IMG/VR virus record: IMGVR_UViG_3300030019_000042 | Span: 1-53,352 of that record | Length of the DNA: 53,352 nt | DNA from: a virus | Reading direction: 5' to 3' (one strand) | Shown: piece after piece, positions 18,360-24,988 of the stretch | Layout of the letters: every line of letters begins with the position of its first letter | How positions within the stretch are numbered: position 1 is the first letter of the stretch | Notes under the pieces: model-generated | What the model was told of the DNA's origin: nothing | Seen by the model: only the letters and a program-made list of their open reading frames with translations | The model's database searches: none | Made by a program: the position numbers and the translations under genes

Positions 18360-19174
18360 GGATATATTGTATTATCAAATATTTCGATGCCGAATTTTTG
18401 AGCGTCAAACATAAAATGTGCTTTTCGGCATGTTACGTTTACAGGCATTGCTGTGAGCTTTTCGTCTGAAAGTGATTCATTCCTTTCTCTTACTTTCATT
18501 AATTCCCTATTCGCGTCTAAAACGTGGTATACTGGAGCATACGAGTATCGTACTGTGATTGAAATAGGCAAATCTTTTGAGGACATATCTTTAGCTTCTA
18601 TTAGGTCTTGTATTCCTAAATCAAAAACTATTCTATTCCCCTTTATAGTGTATTGTTTATTTGTTAACGGCAACAATGGTTTATCATCTGATACAAATAA
18701 ATAAATGTTTGTAATGTCAATGGGTTCATAAATTGGATATGCTAATATCTCCCCTTCGAAAAGAATTGGTCTTAATACTTCTGAATAATACGCTTCTAAT
18801 TCTATAAGGATTATTCTATCCATAAATCCTAATTTGTCGATACCGCGAGTGGTAATTTTTGCAGTCCCTTGATTTACCTCGCTAAAATCTTTGTACCGCT
18901 TTGAGTTGTTCATCCCCTGAGAAACTACTCGGGTGAGTTTTCGGTCTACAAATATCCAGCCTCTTCCGGAACAGTTTTGGCAGGTAGTAAGAGCTTGACC
19001 TCCTGACTTTTCATTACATGGACAACGGAGCGCTCTGTCGATATACGCTTCATATCCGTGGTTATCTATCAACTCATTAAAATCGCCAACTCTCCAAACT
19101 GGCTGAGGGTCTACAAATTCTTTCGGAGTTGTGACTATTGGCAGATAATCGTTAACAATGCTCTTTGTTTTCAT
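18356..19174 (-). CDS. Head-tail connector-region protein with zinc-knuckle motif
   Basis: The 272-residue protein carries a Cys cluster at about residues 49-72 (CPCNEKSGGQALTTCQNC then SGRGWIF), a C-x-C ... C-x2-C arrangement with Gly-rich surroundings like one repeat of a DnaJ zinc finger. It probably binds one zinc ion. The rest is mixed alpha/beta. It lies between a probable adaptor and a neck protein in an overlapping gene string, which suggests a head-completion or connector role. Function is inferred from place only. Confidence 0.5.
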   Translation of the reverse strand: MKTKSIVNDYLPIVTTPKEFVDPQPVWRVGDFNELIDNHGYEAYIDRALRCPCNEKSGGQALTTCQNCSGRGWIFVDRKLTRVVSQGMNNSKRYKDFSEVNQGTAKITTRGIDKLGFMDRIILIELEAYYSEVLRPILFEGEILAYPIYEPIDITNIYLFVSDDKPLLPLTNKQYTIKGNRIVFDLGIQDLIEAKDMSSKDLPISITVRYSYAPVYHVLDANRELMKVRERNESLSDEKLTAMPVNVTCRKAHFMFDAQKFGIEIFDNTIYP

Positions 19175-19176
19175 GT

Positions 19177-19968
19177 CTACAATACTTCAAAAGTTATTCC
19201 TCTGTACTGATTTTTTATGTTAGGGAAAGTTTCTTTCATGTCCTCGATATACATCTTTATACGACCTTGGAAGAGTCCTCCGGCAGCTGACCTAGATAAC
19301 GGTGTGTTTTGGGAAACTCCGTCTAAACTGACTTGGATATTAGTTATACCAACTCCGTATAAAACATCTCCAATTATTCCTAAAACACTCACCGCCGCCA
19401 TCTTTGAAATGAAATCAAATAAGTCTTTTGGAGTTACGTCCCATCCTGTGACATACGACATTCTCCAATAGTTAGGGATAAATTTTTGACCAAACCACCC
19501 CATGCTTGGAGAAATTCCGTTGAATATTAATGAGTTTTGATTCATTTGAGAACCGCCCCCCATATTGGCAATTAAGTATATGTTTCTGTAAATAGCAACT
19601 TGAGATATTTTTTTTAGAGATATCCACTCTTTAGGATATGTTATTTGACAAACGTCGTTTATATAACCTTTCAACCCGTCTACCGATACAATCGGATACA
19701 TTGTCCTGATATACCCCCAGCAATTAAATTCTTCGCGTACAAAATCACGGCTTTCTTCAATAACTTGCTTAGTAAGTTTTATGCTAAACAAATTTTCAAT
19801 CTTCTGCTGCGCGTTCGCGATATGATTCTTAATAGCTTGAACTGATAATACTTTACCGTCGTTATTACTCATTGGTATACCAAACAAGTAATTTTCTATC
19901 AATTCCGATGGACTCATTATAAGACCTTCGTTCTTGTTATATTGTATTTTTAGTTTCAGCTTAGGCAT
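19177..19968 (-). CDS. Putative head-tail adaptor protein
   Basis: The 263-residue protein has helices typical of gp6/gp15-like adaptors that bind below the portal: KVLSVQAIKNHIANAQQKIENLF near residue 40-60, NYWRMSYVTGWDVTPKDLFDFISKMAAVSVLGIIGD around 165-205, and a conserved-looking ending SLDGVSQNTPLSRSAAGGLFQGRI. The last block, with a loop before a long helix, is common in adaptors of this size. The start at 19968 is used; an internal ATG 17 codons later (MSPSELIENY) is a possible alternative. Confidence 0.6.
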   Translation of the reverse strand: MPKLKLKIQYNKNEGLIMSPSELIENYLFGIPMSNNDGKVLSVQAIKNHIANAQQKIENLFSIKLTKQVIEESRDFVREEFNCWGYIRTMYPIVSVDGLKGYINDVCQITYPKEWISLKKISQVAIYRNIYLIANMGGGSQMNQNSLIFNGISPSMGWFGQKFIPNYWRMSYVTGWDVTPKDLFDFISKMAAVSVLGIIGDVLYGVGITNIQVSLDGVSQNTPLSRSAAGGLFQGRIKMYIEDMKETFPNIKNQYRGITFEVL

Positions 19969-19990
19969 AGTGGTATATCAGGACTAAATG

Positions 19991-20419
19991 TTATTTTACT
20001 TCTTCAATTTTTTCGGCAGGAACTTCAGGTTCTTCAACCGTTTGTTTGTCTTCTTCAGCCAAATCTGTTTCGAGTTTTAAATCGTTGTACTTTTTGATTA
20101 AGTACCCTTGCATTAATTTGTCTTTGTTTTTGAATTTAGCATATTCGGCTTCCGGATATTCAGCTCCTACTGCTAACGCAATCATGTCAAGCATTGACAT
20201 TTTTTTGATTGAAGAAATTACTTGTTCTTCTTCTGATTTTTCTTCACCTGATACTGGAATAATAGAAACTCCTACTTCTTCCCAATCCTCAGTCTGTAAA
20301 AGCAATGTTCTTGCAGCTTGAGTTGATACGTCAACCTGACCTTCAGAATCGATTGTAATTAAGCCATCAAAAGGGATAATCAATTTTGAGTTAGTAATTT
20401 TTTTTGATTGAATTTTCAT
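19991..20419 (-). CDS. Small acidic protein after the capsid gene
   Basis: I place the start at the ATG at 20419 (142 residues, MKIQSKKITNSKLIIPFDG), because the longer frame upstream runs through the capsid terminator hairpin. The N-terminal half is beta-like (GLITIDSEGQVDVSTQAAR), and the C-terminus is a charged helix ending EEPEVPAEKIEEVK. Genes at this position often encode head proteins or head-completion factors. No family is recognised. Confidence 0.6.
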   Translation of the reverse strand: MKIQSKKITNSKLIIPFDGLITIDSEGQVDVSTQAARTLLLQTEDWEEVGVSIIPVSGEEKSEEEQVISSIKKMSMLDMIALAVGAEYPEAEYAKFKNKDKLMQGYLIKKYNDLKLETDLAEEDKQTVEEPEVPAEKIEEVK

Positions 20420-20432
20420 AATGTTTACTTTT

Positions 20433-20471
20433 AAAAAAAAGAGGGGAAAGGGCAAGACCCCGACCCCTCTT
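20433..20471 (-). terminator. Rho-independent terminator after the major capsid gene
   Basis: On the minus strand AAGAGGGG (464-471) pairs with CCCCTCTT (439-446), with an inner GGG/CCC pairing, followed by eight T. It lies 20 bases after the capsid stop and before the next start. It probably lets capsid message outnumber that of the connector genes. Confidence 0.85.
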
Positions 20472-20492
20472 CTTCGATTATACAATTTTATT

Positions 20493-21983
20493 TTATGTCA
20501 AGGAAGTTCCAATGTTGATGAAACGAACCATTTTCTTTGGTGCGTACAAGAACGGAGTACCGTACATCAGAATCATGAAACGGAAGGCTGGAGATAATAC
20601 AGCTAAATCCATTTTCATAAGCGGAGCTAATTGAGCGAACTCAATAACCTCGTTGTCGAACTGTTGCATCATCGCTTGGTCGGTATCAGGCAAGAAACGG
20701 TTATTATCGCGAATACTTCCGGCAATTGCTCCGTCATAACCACGGTTCAAATCATCCAAAGAAACATCAAACAAGGGGAAGAACTGGCCAGAAGCCAACC
20801 CACCGCGTTTTGTACGATAAATTCTATAACCTGTTGCGGCATTAATTCCACCGCCTGTCGTAAATTTCAAATCACAACCAGCTCCTACGACAGCTGTAAC
20901 TGCCGCTGTATTGTAAATTGATAACGCCGACTCACCTTTTCGGTTCAAAGCTGTAACGGCATAATACACAGCTCCTGCGTCAGTAGAGAACCATTTACTT
21001 CCGTTAACAGCTGCGGTTACTGTAATTGGAGCAGTTGCATCCCAAATAGGAGCATTCGGAGCCAATACTGAATTAGCTGCGCTCAAAGAAGTCCGGAAAG
21101 GCAATTTTTTGAAGAATACATCGTGATTCAACCCAATCTGTCCAAACTGAGAATCAAAAGCCTGAACTTTTTGTCCCATGATACCATTCGACATGGCAGC
21201 AGTATTCGGTTGGATGAATTTGTTTCCATAGAAGTTTTTCACGAAATTACTCAATACTGCAGGAGGTGCATAAATTTGAGTGCCTAAACCGTAATTTTCA
21301 ACGATAGTGTTGGCGGCTGTTTCGATAGAATCTTCTTGTAAAGCTTTACCGCGTAAATCCACGATATGTTCAGAATCCATGTAAGTTCCAAAATCAGCCC
21401 AAGCATCAGATTGAATCTGTTGAGCGATAAACCCATTAAATTCCTGAGGGATGATTCTTTCGTCTCCAAAATAAAGAGATTTGTTCAATTTACGGAGAAT
21501 CCAAAGAGTACCGTCTTTGATTGTACGTTCCATAACGTTCCCAATCATGGTATTGACCAAAGTCATCTGGTGAGTCACACTCTTAGTAACGCCAAGGTAT
21601 TTCACCAACTGAGCCCGACGAACATAAGTCGAGTCTTCTTCGTCCGGAAGTTCTCCTTCAGAATTAAATCCACCGCGATCCTGACCGTAACTGGTCTGTT
21701 GGTTGTACTCTTCCACAGTGTTGAAAGCAGCTTTCTTTGGTATGTCTTTCCACAAGCGGATATCAGCTTCCTTGAAAGTGATATGTTTTAGGGTCTTTTC
21801 CAAAGACTCAACTTTCAATGGAGCGCCAGAAGCATCTGCCATGTCGGTGTTTTCACGACCAGTAGTTTCGCCAGCACTTAACGCTTTATTAAGAGCGTCA
21901 ACGCTTTCCCCCGAAGAAGATCCGTAACCGTCATTACCAGCGGCGTATCCGTAATCAGAAAGATTGATTGATAATTTTTCCAT
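20493..21983 (-). CDS. Major capsid protein with beta-sandwich insertion
   Basis: The 496-residue protein follows the prohead protease and is followed by a strong terminator, the usual setting for the capsid gene. It has an N-terminal flexible arm, a long E-loop-like region (residues 85-130), the spine-helix region and a C-terminal domain ending LAVLSPAFRFMILMYGTPFLYAPKKMVRF. A segment at about residues 315-400 (VYYAVTALNRKGESALS ... TGYRIYRTKRGG) looks like an Ig/fibronectin-type beta-sandwich inserted in the capsid fold, probably exposed on the shell. The 'GESA.S ... GY.IYR' pattern is typical of such insertions. Confidence 0.88.
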   Translation of the reverse strand: MEKLSINLSDYGYAAGNDGYGSSSGESVDALNKALSAGETTGRENTDMADASGAPLKVESLEKTLKHITFKEADIRLWKDIPKKAAFNTVEEYNQQTSYGQDRGGFNSEGELPDEEDSTYVRRAQLVKYLGVTKSVTHQMTLVNTMIGNVMERTIKDGTLWILRKLNKSLYFGDERIIPQEFNGFIAQQIQSDAWADFGTYMDSEHIVDLRGKALQEDSIETAANTIVENYGLGTQIYAPPAVLSNFVKNFYGNKFIQPNTAAMSNGIMGQKVQAFDSQFGQIGLNHDVFFKKLPFRTSLSAANSVLAPNAPIWDATAPITVTAAVNGSKWFSTDAGAVYYAVTALNRKGESALSIYNTAAVTAVVGAGCDLKFTTGGGINAATGYRIYRTKRGGLASGQFFPLFDVSLDDLNRGYDGAIAGSIRDNNRFLPDTDQAMMQQFDNEVIEFAQLAPLMKMDLAVLSPAFRFMILMYGTPFLYAPKKMVRFINIGTSLT

Positions 21984-22008
21984 CTTTTGTTTTGTTTTTA
22001 TTTTTATT

Positions 22009-23457
22009 TTATGCTACAATTTGAATTCCAAATTCACGCTTAACGCGGTCAATAATGTCTTTAGGAAGATTTTTGTTTGCTTCAAAATGAGTACAAGCGG
22101 CTGAATATTCTTCATCGTATCCCCCCTTTTGAAAAGTCGCTTCGTCAAGTATGGCGGCAATAGCCTTTTTTTGATTTTTCATACTCACACGTTGCATTCC
22201 GTCATCAACGGCTTTTTCGCCAAAGTCGCTATTGTCAGCTTTAACAAAATTCTTTTCAACCGCCGCTGTATTCCGCATTGATTTAGGGGCAGGAGATGAA
22301 GAACCAAATTCTTCAATCTGTTGACTCAAACCTAAAATAGTTGACTCGTTTGCTTTGATTACATCTAATAGCTCTGCTTCATGTATGGCGGCTGAATCAA
22401 GCTTTTGAGAACATTCTTTAATCAATACAGCAGCTGCAGTAATAAAGCCTTTAGTCAGTTTGTGTGATTCAGCGATGGCTTTTTCAATCGTATCAAAACG
22501 ATTTTCTTTTTTCACTTCTTCAGCTTCTTCGGCTTTTTTCATTTCAACTTTTTCTTCGGCTTCTTCAGCGGGTGCTTCTTTGGCTTCTTCGGCTGGCGTT
22601 TCTTCAGCTTCTTTTGTTTCCGCTTCTTTGGCTTTCACAATCGTTTCAGTACTTGAATTAATATCAAGACCTAAAACTTCATATGCTTTTTCAATATCAG
22701 CGTCGGTAACTGTTTTTCTATTATTCATATTTGAAATTTTTAGTAGCAATGAATATATTTTTTCTGCTTTTTCAATATTAATACTTGGTACGTCTAAGAA
22801 TATACGTTCCATTACCTCGGATTTACAAAAAGATTGATTTTTTATTTTCTTGTCGACCGATTCTTTAATCAAAGGAGCGGCTGTTGAAGTGTCCATTGAT
22901 TTTTCTTCTTCGTCATCTTCTTCTGGTTCGGAACCTTCGCCTTTAATAATGTCAGCGAACGTTTGAGAGTTTTTAGGTTGGTGTGTTATAGCAACTCCCG
23001 TGATACTTGCTTTTGTGATAATTTTATAATCAGGGGATTTTTTATCGTTAGATTTTCTTTGAAGAACTTTACCTTCGATTGAGTAACCGAGGCGACGGGT
23101 TTTGCTATCCTTTGCTAATGTCAAAGCGAGCTCATATACGTCACGAGCTATCTTGCTAGATGGGTATAAATCAGTTTCAATATAAAGACCTTCGGGTCTT
23201 ATTTCTCCTTTGCTTGGTTCTCCCACAATTGTAGCGGGTGCTCCTTTGGCTTGATGATGCCAATTTACTGTTCCGCTTTTCATCAAAGGTTCTATGTCAA
23301 ATCCCTTAGGGTCTAAAAACTCCCCGTCTGAATCTTTATCCATAGTGGAAGCAATACCGCCAAGTCGCATAATTTCAACGCCTGTAGTTTCGTCAATAGC
23401 TTTTTCAATCGCTACTGGACACCAAAATTTAAAATCGTCTTTAAGTACTCGTTCCAT
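22009..23457 (-). CDS. Prohead protease fused to scaffold region
   Basis: Residues 1-190 look like an HK97-type prohead serine protease: GGIASTMDKDSDGEFLDPKGFD, then NWHHQ (His67/68) and RRLGYSIEGKV (Ser126 as likely nucleophile). The remaining 290 residues are Glu/Lys/Ala-rich helix (extreme at about 280-335) and resemble a scaffold, giving a protease-scaffold fusion made before the capsid protein. The protein contains several copies of a hydrophobic-x-EKA motif (AIEKAI, NIEKAE, DIEKAY, TIEKAI), shared with other head-region proteins. The start codon abuts a terminator hairpin; the next ATG is 30 codons in and would cut the conserved N-terminus. Confidence 0.87.
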   Translation of the reverse strand: MERVLKDDFKFWCPVAIEKAIDETTGVEIMRLGGIASTMDKDSDGEFLDPKGFDIEPLMKSGTVNWHHQAKGAPATIVGEPSKGEIRPEGLYIETDLYPSSKIARDVYELALTLAKDSKTRRLGYSIEGKVLQRKSNDKKSPDYKIITKASITGVAITHQPKNSQTFADIIKGEGSEPEEDDEEEKSMDTSTAAPLIKESVDKKIKNQSFCKSEVMERIFLDVPSINIEKAEKIYSLLLKISNMNNRKTVTDADIEKAYEVLGLDINSSTETIVKAKEAETKEAEETPAEEAKEAPAEEAEEKVEMKKAEEAEEVKKENRFDTIEKAIAESHKLTKGFITAAAVLIKECSQKLDSAAIHEAELLDVIKANESTILGLSQQIEEFGSSSPAPKSMRNTAAVEKNFVKADNSDFGEKAVDDGMQRVSMKNQKKAIAAILDEATFQKGGYDEEYSAACTHFEANKNLPKDIIDRVKREFGIQIVA

Positions 23458-23497
23458 AAAAAAAGGTCAAGAAAGTTATTTTGTAACTCTTGACCTT
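23458..23497 (-). terminator. Rho-independent terminator directly before the protease start codon
   Basis: On the minus strand AAGGTCAAGA (488-497) and TCTTGACCTT (463-472) form a perfect 10-bp stem, with an inner GTTA/TAAC pairing around CAAAA. The hairpin is followed by a run of T that touches the ATG of the protease gene at 23457. It ends the lysis-type genes upstream. Because it leaves no normal leader, it may also control translation of the protease message that reads through. Confidence 0.88.
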
Positions 23498-23535
23498 ATT
23501 ATAGCTGCTTGAACTTAAAACAAAGAAAATATTTT

Positions 23536-23754
23536 TTATTCAGTTCTAGTGCCGCCAGTGACATCAGCATCTTTATCAAAGAATTTCCCAATTCCTAAAA
23601 TAACGGGAGTAGAGATTACAAGATATTGACCAATATCTGATATAGTGGCAATTTTTAAATATACAAAAAATAAAGAAACAAAAACATTTAACAAACACAA
23701 TATTCCTATTACATTTGTTTTCCAAGATCTCCCTAATAAATTAGTCTTTTCCAT
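23536..23754 (-). CDS. Small membrane protein, holin-like
   Basis: The 72-residue protein has two predicted membrane segments (VIGILCLLNVFVSLFFVYL and a segment around YLVISTPVILGIGKFF) and a charged tail (DKDADVTGGTRTE). Length and two-helix layout fit a small holin or holin-like protein. It follows the endolysin and lipoprotein genes by 11 bases, so a lysis role is plausible. A larger holin-like protein is encoded at 36110-36628, so which of the two acts as holin is open. Confidence 0.55.
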   Translation of the reverse strand: MEKTNLLGRSWKTNVIGILCLLNVFVSLFFVYLKIATISDIGQYLVISTPVILGIGKFFDKDADVTGGTRTE

Positions 23755-23765
23755 AATATATAAAT

Positions 23766-24191
23766 TTATTTAAATCCTGGCATTAATGTCGCATCCGGAA
23801 CATAATCGGTGGGCTTGTAATTTTTATTTTGAGCCTCAAATACACGAGTAGACCACCCCTTATAATATTTCCAATTTTTAGGGTTTTTATTACATAAATT
23901 ATAATATCTCAACAACCAAGAAAATTTGTACAATTCTATAAAATCGCTGTTGGTCATAAACGTTTTTAATTTGTATTCGTTTACGGTATTGTTTAAAGAA
24001 TCTAACTTTTTTTGTTGCACTAATATGGTCTCTTGAAGTTTGTATGTTGAATACAATAAAGTATCATTTTGAGCTTTAAGCACAATGATTGAATCTTTCA
24101 GCGGCTTGTCTGAAGACAATGTCTGAATTTGTTTAGGAGAACACGCTGCAAAATTGATAGATAATAATAGCAATAAAATTATTTTTTTCAT
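23766..24191 (-). CDS. Lipoprotein with coiled coil, possible outer-membrane spanin
   Basis: The first 17 residues form a lipoprotein signal with lipobox FAAC (Cys17 lipidated). Residues about 30-75 are a coiled coil (IIVLKAQNDTLLYSTYKLQ, ILVQQKKLDSLNNTVNEYK), followed by a compact aromatic region (WLLRYYNL, NWKYYKGW). Its start overlaps the endolysin stop by 4 bases. A lipidated coiled-coil protein beside an endolysin suggests an outer-membrane spanin subunit for the last step of lysis in a Gram-negative host. An inner-membrane partner is not adjacent, so this remains inference. Confidence 0.6.
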   Translation of the reverse strand: MKKIILLLLLSINFAACSPKQIQTLSSDKPLKDSIIVLKAQNDTLLYSTYKLQETILVQQKKLDSLNNTVNEYKLKTFMTNSDFIELYKFSWLLRYYNLCNKNPKNWKYYKGWSTRVFEAQNKNYKPTDYVPDATLMPGFK

Positions 24192-24619
24192 AAAGCATTT
24201 AATTTTGATATAAGTTCTGGGTCAACGACTCCGTCTTGCTTCACATGAACCAAACCTTCTGCCATCTTTATAGCTGGAGATATGCCGAGATTAACTGCCG
24301 CGTTTACTAATATCCCCGCAGTAGGTTGACTCTTTATACCGTTGCCTCCTATTTTATTCCAAAAATTCTTAAGGTAGAAACTCAATACGCTATCGTCTAA
24401 TCCTGGAATTGAGCCCAAGTTTTTAGGGAAATTTGCTTTATCTTTTTTGGCAATATCCACATACTTCCACACAGGTTCGTTTGGCCAAAAGTTACGTGCT
24501 ATTCCCCCGATTGTTTCCCCTCCCGAATCATTCTTATCATTAACATACCCCGTTCGTTTGTTTTTAGAATATCCTTCAATTGTGAGGACAGGTCTTATTG
24601 CTAAAAGAAAATCAGCCAT
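24188..24619 (-). CDS. Endolysin, GH108-type muramidase
   Basis: The 143-residue protein matches the glycoside hydrolase 108 plus peptidoglycan-binding layout. Glu15 in LTIEGYSKN is the likely catalytic residue, NDKNDSGGETIGGIA (28-42) is the family's 'N..D.GG.T..GI' motif, and VVDPELISKLNAL closes a short binding domain. GH108 enzymes cut the glycan backbone of peptidoglycan. There is no signal peptide, so export needs a holin. The lipoprotein and small membrane protein genes follow without a gap, forming a lysis cassette. Confidence 0.85.
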   Translation of the reverse strand: MADFLLAIRPVLTIEGYSKNKRTGYVNDKNDSGGETIGGIARNFWPNEPVWKYVDIAKKDKANFPKNLGSIPGLDDSVLSFYLKNFWNKIGGNGIKSQPTAGILVNAAVNLGISPAIKMAEGLVHVKQDGVVDPELISKLNAL

Positions 24620-24620
24620 T

Positions 24621-24983
24621 TTATTTTATTGTTAAAGATGTGAAATCAATACAATTTTTATTTAGAAAGTCAATTAATTTTGTGGACTTTTTTGAGTTAT
24701 CTAACAACAGAAATTTTGATACGTCAGTTCCATCGTTTTCCAAGTACTCTTTAAATCCGTTTTCTAAAAGGTATATTTGAAACCCTTTGCGTATCGCTTC
24801 TTGATATTCGGTCTTCAAATCACTTATAAGCATAGTCTTATCCATATCCTCGATTAAATGTGGATATTCAAAATCTTCCATTAACGGAAAATCCCCTTTA
24901 AACGGGATAAGGTCGCTCGGCTTCTTTTTTAGCAAATAACCTTTTGCTAATGTGCCTACTGTTGAAACTAAATTGTAATCCAT
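24621..24983 (-). CDS. Hypothetical protein
   Basis: The 120-residue protein is not recognised. It is mixed helix with an acidic middle (FPLMEDFEYPHLIEDMDK) and a Leu/Asp/Lys-rich C-terminal half (KFLLLDNSKKSTKLIDFLNKN). It sits between the kinase/ADP-ribosyltransferase gene (5 bases upstream) and the endolysin (1 base downstream). It could be a partner or immunity-like protein for the effector, but nothing in the sequence shows that. Confidence 0.6.
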   Translation of the reverse strand: MDYNLVSTVGTLAKGYLLKKKPSDLIPFKGDFPLMEDFEYPHLIEDMDKTMLISDLKTEYQEAIRKGFQIYLLENGFKEYLENDGTDVSKFLLLDNSKKSTKLIDFLNKNCIDFTSLTIK

Positions 24984-24988
24984 ATAGT

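Noticed and set aside
23766-24191. Lipoprotein as a superinfection exclusion protein
   Set aside because: Possible, but the overlap with the endolysin gene and the coiled coil favour a lysis role; no evidence separates them further.
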